Shown: positions 41,001 through 49,736 of the stretch, one piece after another
Position numbering within the stretch: the first letter of the stretch is position 1
How the letters are laid out: every line of letters begins with the position of its first letter
Origin: Amycolatopsis mongoliensis
Lineage (GTDB): Bacteria > Actinomycetota > Actinomycetes > Mycobacteriales > Pseudonocardiaceae
Direction of reading: 5' to 3'
Length of the DNA stretch: 64,000 nucleotides
NCBI RefSeq assembly: GCF_030285665.1
Contig: NZ_CP127295.1
Location: 744,001-808,000, forward strand
Notes under the pieces: model-generated
Seen by the model: the letters and a program-made list of their open reading frames with translations, nothing else
The model's database searches: none
What the model was told of the DNA's origin: nothing
Position numbers and translations under genes: made by a program

Positions 41001-41795
41001 TCACCGGAACTCCTCGTCCAGTCGCAGCCGCCCGGCCACGATGTCGCCGGCGACCTCCAGCAGGGAACGTCCCTGGCCGAACGCGTAGCCGCGCAACCGG
41101 GCCAAGGCGGCGGAAGCGGGCAGGTCCAGGTGCGCGATCAGCATCCCGGTGGCCTGGTGCACCTCCCGGTACCGCATCCCGGCGCCTTCCATCCACCGCC
41201 CGTCCCCGTCGAGCCACCGGCCGCCGTCGGCCCGCAACCCCGACAGCGCGAGCGCCGCGACGTCGGCCACCTGCAACGCCGTGGCCAGCTCATCGGGACT
41301 CAGCGAGCCCGGCGTCGACCGGTAGGTGTCGAGGGTCGCCACCCGGACCGCCCCGATCTGCACCGGGAAGGTGAACAACGCCGCCACCGGCTGTGCCGCG
41401 GCCTCCGCGGCGAACACCGGCCACGCCGGGGGCGGCTCACCGGCCAGATCCGGTACCAGGACCGGGCCGCCCAGGGTGTACGCCTCGAAACACGGTCCCT
41501 CGCCGAGGGAAAACTGCAGCTCCGCCAGTGCCGTGCTCACCGCGTTGCTGGCGTAGACGACTTCCCGGTGCCCGGCGCCGACCATCACCGACACCGCCGC
41601 TCCGTCCACCGGCAGCAGGCGCACGCACGCCCGGCACACCCGGCCGACGACGTCGACCCCGCTGCCGCCACCTTCGCCCAGCGCGGCCAGCACGCTCGCT
41701 CGCAGGACCTCGACGTCAGCCACCGCGGATCCACACCCGACGGCCTTCACGTGCGGGCATCCGGTTCCCTCCGGGTCGGTGTTCGTCGTCGCCAC
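41001..41795 (-). CDS. GAF-ANTAR RNA-binding regulator 2
   Basis: 264 residues. GAF segment LQFSLGEGPCFEAYTLGGPV, ANTAR segment YREVHQATGMLIAHLDLPAS then ALARLRGYAFGQGRSLLEVA. It lies 33 bp upstream of the other ANTAR gene in the same direction, so they are probably one transcript. Signal and RNA target are unknown. Confidence 0.88.
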   Translation of the reverse strand: MATTNTDPEGTGCPHVKAVGCGSAVADVEVLRASVLAALGEGGGSGVDVVGRVCRACVRLLPVDGAAVSVMVGAGHREVVYASNAVSTALAELQFSLGEGPCFEAYTLGGPVLVPDLAGEPPPAWPVFAAEAAAQPVAALFTFPVQIGAVRVATLDTYRSTPGSLSPDELATALQVADVAALALSGLRADGGRWLDGDGRWMEGAGMRYREVHQATGMLIAHLDLPASAALARLRGYAFGQGRSLLEVAGDIVAGRLRLDEEFR

Positions 41796-41903
41796 ACCAA
41801 CGCGGGAGGGAGCAACCCCGGATCAGCTCCGCTGCCGCGGCTGCGTCGTCCGAGCCTACCCCCGCGCCCCGGGCGGCGGCGGTGTAACGGGCCCCTGCCA
41901 CGC

Positions 41904-42521
41904 TCAGCTCCGGGTGGTCAGGTAGGGGCCGGGATCGCTGCCGGCTTCCGCGCCGCTGTCGAGCCATCGCAGGAACCCGCTGCGGTCCCGGCGTTCGAGC
42001 TCGTCGAGGAAGTCCTGCCGGCGCTGCACGACCAGCCGGTGCGCCGGCCCGCCGGAGGCGAGGGCCAGGAGGAAGTAGCTGCGCCGCCAAGCCGCGCACA
42101 GCTCTTCGGTCGCCATGTCGGCCACCGGACCGGGTTTCGGGGGATGCGGGACCACGACGCCGGGCGGCCCGGACGCAGCGGACGGCGCAGGCCGGCGGCG
42201 TCGAGCGGCCCCCAGCCCGCCGACGACGAGCAGGACCAGCAGGGCTGCCGTGACACCACCGCCCACCGTGGTCAGCAGGCCGGCGACCACGAGGCAAGCC
42301 GTGACGAACGCCGCCGCGGTGAGCGCGCCCAGGCGCAGGTCCGGCCCGCTCGCTGCGGCCCTTCCGCGGGCGAGCCGCGGAGCGCAGAAAGCGACGAGGA
42401 TCCCGGCCCCGGCGCCGAGCAGGATCCAGCCGATCAGGACGTCCGCCGTCCGTGTCAGGGCACCGATCGTGGCCAGGACGCAGACGAGACCGACCAGACC
42501 GCCCACCGCCACGCGTCCCAT
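41904..42521 (-). CDS. membrane protein with soluble C-terminal domain
   Basis: 205 residues from the ATG at 42521 (a GTG at 42536 is possible). Four hydrophobic helices in two hairpins (VAVGGLVGLVCVLATIGAL, LIGWILLGAGAGILVAF; ALTAAAFVTACLVVAGLL, VTAALLVLLVVGGLG) are followed by the domain TEELCAAWRRSYFLLALASG, VVQRRQDFLDELERRD and FLRWLDSG. I know this C-terminal pattern from actinobacterial proteins of unknown role. Confidence 0.7.
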   Translation of the reverse strand: MGRVAVGGLVGLVCVLATIGALTRTADVLIGWILLGAGAGILVAFCAPRLARGRAAASGPDLRLGALTAAAFVTACLVVAGLLTTVGGGVTAALLVLLVVGGLGAARRRRPAPSAASGPPGVVVPHPPKPGPVADMATEELCAAWRRSYFLLALASGGPAHRLVVQRRQDFLDELERRDRSGFLRWLDSGAEAGSDPGPYLTTRS

Positions 42522-42721
42522 GGTCGTTCGCCTCACCGTCCGGGCCGGGCGCCGGCCGTGGGCCGGTGCCGGGAAACCAGGTTCGCCGAGGTCCGGGGCG
42601 TCCACCCAGTCTAGTCCTCGGCCGCGGGCGAAGCGGGGTGGTCCACCCGGTCGGCGGCGGGGAAACCCTTCCCGGCGCCCGAGCCGGCCGTGCGGCCGGT
42701 TCCGGCGTCCCGGGCTCGTGG

Positions 42722-43705
42722 TCAGCCACCTTCCGGCCGGGTGGCGCGCCCACGGTGTGCGGGGTGGTGGCCGGGGTTGAGTTTGCGGTCGAGGCGGTCG
42801 GGTTTGGGCCAGCGGACGTCGGTGGCCCAGCCGAGTTTTTCGAATGCCCAGATGAGGCGGGCGGACATGTCGAGCTGGCCGCGGCGGACGCCGTGGCGGG
42901 CGCCGGTGGGGTCGGCGTGGTGGGAGTTGTGCCAGGACTCGCCCATGGAGGCGATGGCCAGGGGCCAGAAGTTGGTGGATTTGTCGCGGGCGGCGTAGGG
43001 GCGCTCGCCGATCATGTGGCACAGCGAGTTGACCGACCAGGTGACGTGGTGCAGGAGCGCGACGCGGACGAGGCCGGCCCAGAAGAACGCGGTGAGGGCG
43101 CCCCACCAGGACAGGGTGATCAGGCCGCCGATGAGGGCGGGGGCCAGGAGGGTGAGGACGGTCAGGGCGGGGAACCAGGTGTTGATGCGGGTGATGTCGC
43201 GGTCGGTGAGCAGGTCGGGGGCGAAGCGTTGGGCGTTGGTTTTCTGCCGGTCGAACAGCCAGCCGAGGTGGGCGTGCCAGAAGCCTTTGGCGAGGGCGGT
43301 GGGGGTGGTGCCGTAGCGCCAGGGGGAGTGGGGGTCGCCGTCGCGGTCGGCGTAGGCGTGGTGGCGGCGGTGGTCGGCGACCCAGCCGATGACGGGGCCT
43401 TGCATGGCCATGCTGCCGGTGGTGGCGAGGGCGATGCGCAGGGCGCGGTGGGCTTTGAAGGCGCCGTGGGTGAAGTGGCGGTGGAAGCCGATGGTGACGC
43501 CGAGGCCGGTGAGGAAGTAGAAGCCGGTGGCCAGGGCGATGTCGGTCCAGCTCAGGCCCCATCCCCAGGCGAAGGGCACGGCCACGGCCAGGGCCAGCAG
43601 CGGGACGACCGCGAACAGCTTGACCAGGAAGTTCTCGGTGCGGGTCTTCTCACCCGCGAGCATCGGTTCCGCGGCCTTCGGCGGCCGTTCCAACGTACGT
43701 GTCAT
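42722..43705 (-). CDS. acyl-CoA/acyl-lipid delta-9 fatty acid desaturase
   Basis: 327 residues. The three di-iron histidine boxes are HRHFTH, HRRHH and HNSHH, with hydrophobic hairpins between them (LFAVVPLLALAVAVPFAWGW, TRINTWFPALTVLTLLAPAL). This is the membrane stearoyl-CoA desaturase type. O2 is a co-substrate, so hypoxic regulation would make sense; a weak DosR-like half site lies about 25 bp upstream of the start. Confidence 0.93.
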   Translation of the reverse strand: MTRTLERPPKAAEPMLAGEKTRTENFLVKLFAVVPLLALAVAVPFAWGWGLSWTDIALATGFYFLTGLGVTIGFHRHFTHGAFKAHRALRIALATTGSMAMQGPVIGWVADHRRHHAYADRDGDPHSPWRYGTTPTALAKGFWHAHLGWLFDRQKTNAQRFAPDLLTDRDITRINTWFPALTVLTLLAPALIGGLITLSWWGALTAFFWAGLVRVALLHHVTWSVNSLCHMIGERPYAARDKSTNFWPLAIASMGESWHNSHHADPTGARHGVRRGQLDMSARLIWAFEKLGWATDVRWPKPDRLDRKLNPGHHPAHRGRATRPEGG

Positions 43706-43876
43706 GTCGATCGCTCTTTCCGTGACGTGACCTTCCGCCGAGGTCCGGGGCGATCAATCAGGGGGTAGCCCGCCGGCAGCGGTCTAAACGCGGCGGACTG
43801 CCGGACTGCTTCCCCCGCGAGGCGACTTCGCGTGCCGCCCCGGCCCGCCGGCCGGAGGCCCTCTAGCGTGGCGGAT

Positions 43877-44323
43877 ATGGAGCACCCCGAACCCGACACC
43901 CGAAGCCTCGAGCACAGCCTGGGCGAATACGTGCGGGCGGTCGCGGCCGTGGTCGGCGTCCCCGACGAAAGCACCACGGTGGAGATCAGCGACACGGCCA
44001 CCGCCTACCTCGGGCTGCCCCACCGGTGGTTCGACCGGCCCGACCACGACGTCATGCTGGTGTGGAGCGAACGGCGGGGGTGGTCGCTCGCGGTGGAAAC
44101 CGATCCCGCCGAAGACCCGGTCGTCCTCGCCCACCAGGGCGGCGACGACCTCGTGCCGCCCCCGCGCGCGGTCGCGCAGTTCGTCGCCGACACCGCCGCC
44201 GGACGCCACACCGGCCAGGAGCGTCCCGGCCCGGTCGGCGCCACGACCCGCCGGGCGCTGGCCGAACGGCTGAGCCGGTACGCCACCACCCACGGTGACT
44301 CCTCGGCACCGAGGTGGTCGTGA
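43877..44323 (+). CDS. DUF6292-family protein
   Basis: 148 residues from the ATG at 43877. SLEHSLGEYVRAVAAVVGVP, TAYLGLPHRWFDRPDHDVML, VWSERRGWSLAVE and the closing RRALAERLSRYATTH are the features of a family seen in Amycolatopsis and relatives. Function unknown. Confidence 0.65.
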   Translation: MEHPEPDTRSLEHSLGEYVRAVAAVVGVPDESTTVEISDTATAYLGLPHRWFDRPDHDVMLVWSERRGWSLAVETDPAEDPVVLAHQGGDDLVPPPRAVAQFVADTAAGRHTGQERPGPVGATTRRALAERLSRYATTHGDSSAPRWS

Positions 44324-44525
44324 TCGCGGCTGGAGCGATCGTCGTTTCGGCGGCGAAGTCCATTCAGGACGGGTTCCCGCCCGGCTGACCGGTCACCACG
44401 GCCGGGGAACCACTCGCCTGGGCGAACCGGTCCCGGCGCTCCCGATCTAAGGTGGAAGACCGCGCCCCGGTCCCCGGCGACCCATGACGGTGCACTCGGT
44501 GCACCGCGAGCGAAGGCGGGCTCCG

Positions 44526-44876
44526 GTGGACGACGAGCAGACCGATCCGCACCCGGCGGGAGGGACCGCGGGGAGCGCGTACCCGACCTGGCCCAGCCGC
44601 CACGGCGGTGGCTACCCGCCCGGCTGGGCCGTCCGCTACCGGTACCGCGGCCGCGCGGAGCGGTCCCGGCCGGCCTCGTGCGCGTCACCCGTGTGGCGCG
44701 AGCACGTCGGGACGGTCGCGGGCCACAGCCTGCGCGACGAGCACACGAGCACCACCTGGGTGCCCGTCCGCCCGCACGGCTCCGCGTCCGACGGCCCGGT
44801 CAGCCTGGTGCGGGCCACCGACATCCTCGACGCCCACCCGCCGGCGGGCCGCGCGGACGTGGCGCCGGGCGGATGA
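44526..44876 (+). CDS. hypothetical proline/arginine-rich protein
   Basis: About 116 residues from the GTG at 44526 (an ATG at 44484 is the alternative). WPSRHGGGYPPGWAVRYRYR and SLRDEHTSTTWVPVRP are seen; there are no known motifs. Codon bias is coding-like, but function and start are uncertain. Confidence 0.4.
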   Translation: MDDEQTDPHPAGGTAGSAYPTWPSRHGGGYPPGWAVRYRYRGRAERSRPASCASPVWREHVGTVAGHSLRDEHTSTTWVPVRPHGSASDGPVSLVRATDILDAHPPAGRADVAPGG

Positions 44877-45043
44877 CGGGCGACGAGGTGCCGCGAGCGA
44901 GGTGACCGGGTTCCCGGGTGAGCAGGCCGCGCCCGCCGCATCCCGGACGTGCTGCGCCCGGACCCGGAGTTCCGGGCCTTCCCCGGAGGCCGGACCGCCG
45001 TCCCGGCACCGGCCGGAGAACACGCCACCGCCCCTCGGGGGCG

Positions 45044-45097
45044 TATCGCCCGCATATCGAAAACCGCATACGGGCCGGCAACACCACGCTGGTTTGA
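45044..45097 (+). promoter_or_regulatory. vanHAX promoter with probable VanR sites
   Basis: The direct repeats TATCGCC and TATCGAA are 11 bp apart, then come ATACGGGCCGGCAACACC and TTGACTG just before the ATG of vanH. The same order and spacing recur at 50434-50488 before the vanY-like gene. OmpR-type regulators bind such 11-bp-spaced direct repeats, so VanR is the natural candidate. Confidence 0.6.
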
Positions 45098-45106
45098 CTG
45101 GGCCGC

Positions 45107-46138
45107 ATGAGCTACGGCGAACCAGCACGAACAGCGGTCCGATCGCCGGCGGCCCCACCCCCTTCGGCCGTCCCGGCAACGGGAATCACGATCTACGGAT
45201 GCGGACCGGACGAGGCCGTCCTGTTCCGGGAGATGGCGCCCCGCTTCGGCGTGGAGCCGACCATCACCGCGGCCGCGGTGTCCGAGGCCACCAGCGAACT
45301 GGCGGCCGGCAACCGCTGCGTCAGCGTCGGCCACAAGACCCGGATCACCGACTCCACCCTCCTCGCGCTCAGCCGGGCCGGCGTGGAGTACATCTCCACG
45401 AGGAGCATCGGGTTCAACCACCTCGACGTCGACTACGCGAAGAGCGTCGGCATCACCGTGGAAAACGTCACCTATTCGCCCGACAGCGTGGCCGACTACA
45501 CGCTGATGCTGATGCTGATGGTGGCGCGGAACGCCAAGTCCGTCCTCCGCCGCGCGGAGGTCCACGACTACCGGCTGAGTGACGTACGCGGGAAAGAGCT
45601 GCGCGACCTGACCGTCGGGGTGGTCGGGACCGGGCGCATCGGCGCCGCGGTCATCGACCGGCTGCGGGGGTTCGGCTGCCAGACCTTGGCCTACGACAGC
45701 CGCCCGCAGACCTCCGCCGACTACGTTCCCCTCGACGACCTGCTCGTGCAGAGCGACGTGGTGACGCTGCACACCCCGCTCACCGCGGACACCCACCACC
45801 TCCTGGACCGCCGGCGCATCGAGCAGATGCGGCACGGCGCGGTCGTCGTCAACACCGGCCGCGGTTCCCTCCTCGACACCGAAGCCCTCGTTCCGGCACT
45901 GGAAAGCGGCAGGCTGGGCGGCGCGGCGCTGGACGTCCTCGAAGGAGAGGAAGGAATCTTCTACGCCGACTGCCGGGACCGGCCCATCGGGAGCGAAGCG
46001 CTGCTGCGGCTGCAAAGAATGCCGAACGTGCTGATCAGCCCGCACACCGCCTACTACACGGACCACGCACTGAGCGACACCGTCGAAAACAGTCTCGTCA
46101 ACTGCCTGAGCTTCGAAAGCGGGAAACAGCATGGATAG
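45107..46138 (+). CDS. vanH: D-lactate dehydrogenase VanH
   Basis: 343 residues. Reduces pyruvate to D-lactate for the resistant depsipeptide. The NAD-binding motif is TVGVVGTGRIGAAVI. The catalytic Arg, Glu and His are seen in VVVNTGRGSLLD, LEGEEGIFY and ISPHTAYYT. The first ~25 residues are a Pro/Ala-rich extension not usual in enterococcal VanH. First gene of vanHAX-GNAT; its end overlaps vanA by 8 bp. Confidence 0.95.
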   Translation: MSYGEPARTAVRSPAAPPPSAVPATGITIYGCGPDEAVLFREMAPRFGVEPTITAAAVSEATSELAAGNRCVSVGHKTRITDSTLLALSRAGVEYISTRSIGFNHLDVDYAKSVGITVENVTYSPDSVADYTLMLMLMVARNAKSVLRRAEVHDYRLSDVRGKELRDLTVGVVGTGRIGAAVIDRLRGFGCQTLAYDSRPQTSADYVPLDDLLVQSDVVTLHTPLTADTHHLLDRRRIEQMRHGAVVVNTGRGSLLDTEALVPALESGRLGGAALDVLEGEEGIFYADCRDRPIGSEALLRLQRMPNVLISPHTAYYTDHALSDTVENSLVNCLSFESGKQHG

Positions 46139-47171
46139 GGTGAAGGTCGGAATCATCTTCGGGGGCGCCACGGAAGAACATCCGGTCTCCGTCAAGTCCG
46201 CGCAGGAGGTGGCCAGGCACCTCGACACCGAGAAGTACGAGCCGTTCTGGATCGGGATCACGAAGAGCGGCGAATGGAAGCTGTGCGACGGCCCCGGCGC
46301 GGACTGGGAGAACGGCAGCTGCCGGCCGGCTGTGCTGTCGCCGGACCGCAGCGTCCACGGACTGCTCGTCCTGGAACAGGGACGGTACGAAACCATCAGG
46401 CTGGACGTCGTGCTGCCCCTCCTGCACGGCAGGCTCGGCGAGGACGGCGCGATGCAGGGTTTAGCGGAACTCGCCGGCGTGCCCTACGCCGGCTGTGACG
46501 TCCCCAGTTCCGCTCTGTGCATGGACAAGTCGCTCACCTACCTCGTCACCGGGAACGCGGGAATCGCGACGCCGGAGTTCCGGACCGTCACCGCGGACGA
46601 GCACCTCGATCCCGGCGGGCTCACCTTTCCCGTCTTCGTCAAGCCGGCCCGTTCGGGGTCGTCGTTCGGCGTCAGCAAGGTGTCCCGCGAGGAAGAACTG
46701 CCGGATGCGGTGGAGAGTGCACGACAGTACGACTCGAAGGTGCTGATCGAAGAGGCCGTCCTCGGCAGCGAGATCGGGTGCGCCATCCTGGGCAACGACC
46801 TGGACCTGCTCGTGGGCGAGCTCGACCGGGTCGCGCTCACCCACGGCTTCTTCAAGATCCACCAGGAGAGCAACCCCGAAAGCGGTTCCGAAAACTCGAC
46901 CTTCATCGTTCCCGCCGACATTCCGGCGGAGTCCCGCACGCTCGTCCAGGAGACCGCGAAGGCCGTCTACCGCGCCCTCGGCTGCCGGGGGCTGGCGCGC
47001 GTGGACATGTTCCTGAAGGAAGACGGGACCGTGGTCCTCAACGAGGTCAACACCCTGCCCGGCCTGACCTCGTACAGCCGTTATCCGAGGATGATGGCGG
47101 CCGCGGGGCTGTCGCTCGGCGACGTGCTCGACCGGATGGTTTCGCTGGCACTGACCGGGAAGTTCCAGTGA
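46131..47171 (+). CDS. vanA: D-alanine-D-lactate ligase
   Basis: 346 residues of ATP-grasp fold: IIFGGATEEHPVSVKSA, the phosphate-binding FVKPARSGSSFGVSKV, and VDMFLKEDGTVVLNEVNTLPG for Mg2+. The omega loop reads THGFFKIHQE; the His in place of the Tyr of Ddl enzymes marks D-lactate preference. It therefore makes D-Ala-D-Lac. The start overlaps vanH, and the stop overlaps the vanX start. Confidence 0.96.
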   Translation: MDRVKVGIIFGGATEEHPVSVKSAQEVARHLDTEKYEPFWIGITKSGEWKLCDGPGADWENGSCRPAVLSPDRSVHGLLVLEQGRYETIRLDVVLPLLHGRLGEDGAMQGLAELAGVPYAGCDVPSSALCMDKSLTYLVTGNAGIATPEFRTVTADEHLDPGGLTFPVFVKPARSGSSFGVSKVSREEELPDAVESARQYDSKVLIEEAVLGSEIGCAILGNDLDLLVGELDRVALTHGFFKIHQESNPESGSENSTFIVPADIPAESRTLVQETAKAVYRALGCRGLARVDMFLKEDGTVVLNEVNTLPGLTSYSRYPRMMAAAGLSLGDVLDRMVSLALTGKFQ

Positions 47172-47803
47172 ACGACGACTTCGTCTTCGTGGACGAGTTC
47201 GCGCCCCAAATACGCTGGGACGCCAAGTACGCCACGTGGGACAACTTCACCGGCAAACCGGTGGACGGGTACCTGGCGAACCGGGTGGTCGGCACGCGGG
47301 CCCTGTGCGTGGCCCTGGAAAGAGCGCAGGAAAGGGCCGAATCCCTCGGCTTCGGCCTGCTGCTGTGGGACGGCTACCGCCCGCAGCGCGCCGTGGACTG
47401 CTTCCTGCGCTGGGCACAACGGCCCGAAGACGGCCGCACGAAGCAGCGGCACTACCCGAACATCGACCGGGCCGAGATGGTCGAAAAGGGTTATGTGGCA
47501 GCGAAGTCCGGGCACAGCCGGGGCAGTACCGTCGACCTGACGCTCTACCACCTGGCCACCGGTGAACTCGCTGCGATGGGCGGTGACCACGATCTGATGG
47601 ACGCGATCTCCCACCACGGCGCCCGGGGGATCACCGAAGCCGAAGCGAGGAACCGGCACCACCTCTGTTCCCTCATGGAGTCCTGCGGGTTCGCCCGGTA
47701 CGACGCCGAGTGGTGGCACTACTCGCTGCGCGACGAGCCCTACCCGGACACCTACTTCGACTTTCCCATCACCAGCACCGAAAGCCTGCTCGTCCATGAC
47801 TGA
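47168..47803 (+). CDS. vanX: D-Ala-D-Ala dipeptidase VanX
   Basis: 211 residues from the GTG at 47168 overlapping the vanA stop. Zinc ligands and the catalytic base are seen in SGHSRGSTVDLTL (His, Asp) and DAEWWHYSL (Glu, His). It destroys D-Ala-D-Ala so that only D-Ala-D-Lac reaches the precursor. Its end overlaps the next gene by 8 bp. Confidence 0.96.
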   Translation: MNDDFVFVDEFAPQIRWDAKYATWDNFTGKPVDGYLANRVVGTRALCVALERAQERAESLGFGLLLWDGYRPQRAVDCFLRWAQRPEDGRTKQRHYPNIDRAEMVEKGYVAAKSGHSRGSTVDLTLYHLATGELAAMGGDHDLMDAISHHGARGITEAEARNRHHLCSLMESCGFARYDAEWWHYSLRDEPYPDTYFDFPITSTESLLVHD

Positions 47804-48233
47804 GATCCGGCCGGTCCGGGCCGCCGACGCCCCCCGCCTCACCGGGCTGCTGGCCCAGCTCGGGTACCCGGGCGAGCCCGGCGCGGTGGCCGGCAGGCTG
47901 CTGGCCGTGCTGAGCTCGGCCACCCAGCAGGTCCTGATCGCGACCCCCGCCGGCGACTCCCGCATCGACGGTTACGTCGGTGTCGAGCGGCGGCCGCCCG
48001 GGCTGGAGCAGGACGAACGCGTCGAGATCACCGGCCTGGTCGTCGACTCGGCGGCCCGCCGATCCGGGGTCGGCCGCGCCCTGGTGCGGGCCGCCGAGCA
48101 GTGGGCGGTACAGCAGGGCCTGCACACGATCGTGGTCCGCTCGAACGTCGTGCGGCCCGAGTCCCACTCGTTCTACGAGGGAATCGGGTACCGGCGGAAG
48201 TCGACCTCGCACACCTACCGCAAGAAGGTCTGA
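47796..48233 (+). CDS. GNAT-family acetyltransferase in the van operon
   Basis: 145 residues. MTEIRPVRAADAPRLTGLLA, then VEITGLVVDSAARRSGVGRA (acetyl-CoA loop R-x-x-G-x-G/A: RRSGVGRALV) and SNVVRPESHSFYEGIGYRR. It overlaps vanX by 8 bp, so it is translated as the fourth gene of the resistance operon. No GNAT is part of the classical vanHAX set, so its substrate (a glycopeptide, a muropeptide, or nothing related) is open. Confidence 0.85.
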   Translation: MTEIRPVRAADAPRLTGLLAQLGYPGEPGAVAGRLLAVLSSATQQVLIATPAGDSRIDGYVGVERRPPGLEQDERVEITGLVVDSAARRSGVGRALVRAAEQWAVQQGLHTIVVRSNVVRPESHSFYEGIGYRRKSTSHTYRKKV

Positions 48234-48273
48234 GGCGTGACGCCACCGCGCGTCGTGTCGCGGGCGGCCGTCG

Positions 48274-48664
48274 ATCACCGGGCTCGACCGGCCCGCGCTG
48301 CGCCATGCGGCCCAGCAGCGCTTCGGCCGACGATCCGGCGGGCCGGTCCCGCTGGTCACCGGCGGTTCGCAGGGCGCGTGGGCGATCGACGCCGCGGTGT
48401 CCGGCGTAGCGGGCGCGCGGGGTTACCGGTCGGCTGGACGCCGAGCCGGTCGTCGCGGCCGGCGGGGGCCTGCTCGTCGACAACGCCGGCCTGGACCGAA
48501 ACCACCTGATCCCGGTGCTCACCGATCCCGGGCAGATCGCGGCGAGGTCGGCCCGGGCACAGGCCGCCGGCGCGCCCGACGCGGACGTCGTCCTCGCCCG
48601 GCACGTGCTCGCCGCCGTCGCCGAGCTTCGGGGGTACGCCTCAGCGGAGCCACCACCGTGGTAG
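48274..48664 (+). pseudogene. murG-like glycosyltransferase remnant
   Basis: TGLDRPALRHAAQQRFGRRS and PVPLVTGGSQGAWAIDAAVS correspond to the middle of MurG (GGSQGA loop). After a frame change near 48440, the C-terminal part follows as AEPVVAAGGGLLVDNAGLDR, VLTDPGQIAARSARAQAAGA and DADVVLARHVLAAVAEL. The N-terminal half and about 80 central residues are missing. Cell-wall genes are often linked to van clusters in actinomycetes, so a once-functional lipid II enzyme here is plausible. The end overlaps vanS. Confidence 0.65.
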
Positions 48665-49735
48665 CTGCACCGTGGTGCGGAGGCCGCCGCCGGGACGGGG
48701 CGTGAGGGTGAGGGTCCCGTCGTGGGCCTGGGTGATGCTGCGGACGATCGCCAGGCCGAGGCCGGCACCCGCGTGGTCGGTGCGGACGCGGTCGGTGCCG
48801 CGCCGGAACGGTTCGACGAGCGTGGAAACCAGCTGCGGGGTGAGCGGCTCGCCGGTGTTCTCGACGGTGAGCACCACCGACTTGGCGTCGACGGCGGTCG
48901 TCACCCACACGGTGCCGGGGGCGGGCCGGTTGTGGACGATCGCGTTGTGCACGAGGTTCGTCGTCAGCTGCAGCAGGAGCGCGCGCGAGCCGTGGGTGGG
49001 GGCGACGTCGCCGGAGGTCTCGAGGGTGAGGCCGCGTTTTTCCGCGAGGGGAAGGAGCGTTTCCGTGGCCTCTTCCGCGAGGAGGGACAGGTCGACGCGT
49101 TCCCGGCTGAAGGCGCGCTGGTCGGCCTGGCTGAGCAGGAGCAGCGCTTCGGTGAGGTCGATCGCCCGGGCGTTGACGGCGTGGAGGCGGTCGACGAGCT
49201 CGCCGGACATCTGCGCCGGATCGGTGCGGGCGACCTCGAGCAGGGCTTGCGAGATCGCCAGCGGGGTGCGCAGTTCGTGGGAGGCGTTGGCGGCGAACCG
49301 CTGCTGTTCGGCGACGTGGGCTTCGAGCCGGGCGAGCATCACGTCGAACGCGTCGGCGAGCTCGCGGAACTCGTCCTTGCGGCCGTCCAACAGGATCCGG
49401 TGGGACAGCGATCCGTCGGTCGCCATGCGGGCGGCGTCGGTGATGCGGGTCAGCGGGGCGAGCATGCGGCCGGAGAGGATCCACCCGCCCAGGAGACCGA
49501 ACACCAGCAGGAAGACCACGACGACGCCCGCGGCCGAGGTGAAGGTGCTCATCAGGGTGGCGCGGTTCAGCACTCCCCCGGGCATGACCGCGATGTCGGG
49601 CAGGTGACTGCGCAGGAACACCCACACGGTCAGCAGCAGCAGGGCGCCGGCGAGCATGAGGAACCCGGCGTAGCTGAGGGTGAGCTTGAGGCGAACGCTC
49701 AAGCCCGGCTTCCGGTCCACGGTCTCCTCGTCCAC
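48641..49735 (-). CDS. vanS: glycopeptide-sensing histidine kinase VanS
   Basis: 364 residues from the GTG at 49735, one base after the vanR stop. Two transmembrane helices (LSYAGFLMLAGALLLLTVWV and SAAGVVVVFLLVFGLLGGWI) flank a short extracellular loop. HAMP follows, then SHELRTPLAIS (phosphoacceptor His), N-box NLVHNAIVHN, VENTGEP and GAGLGLAIVRS. The short sensor loop is like other actinomycete VanS proteins that detect glycopeptides directly. Confidence 0.92.
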   Translation of the reverse strand: MDEETVDRKPGLSVRLKLTLSYAGFLMLAGALLLLTVWVFLRSHLPDIAVMPGGVLNRATLMSTFTSAAGVVVVFLLVFGLLGGWILSGRMLAPLTRITDAARMATDGSLSHRILLDGRKDEFRELADAFDVMLARLEAHVAEQQRFAANASHELRTPLAISQALLEVARTDPAQMSGELVDRLHAVNARAIDLTEALLLLSQADQRAFSRERVDLSLLAEEATETLLPLAEKRGLTLETSGDVAPTHGSRALLLQLTTNLVHNAIVHNRPAPGTVWVTTAVDAKSVVLTVENTGEPLTPQLVSTLVEPFRRGTDRVRTDHAGAGLGLAIVRSITQAHDGTLTLTPRPGGGLRTTVQLPRWWLR

Positions 49736-49736
49736 G

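Noticed and set aside
40038..42614. An 858-residue plus-strand open frame
   Set aside because: Opposite two clear GAF-ANTAR genes and a membrane protein gene; low-complexity composition.
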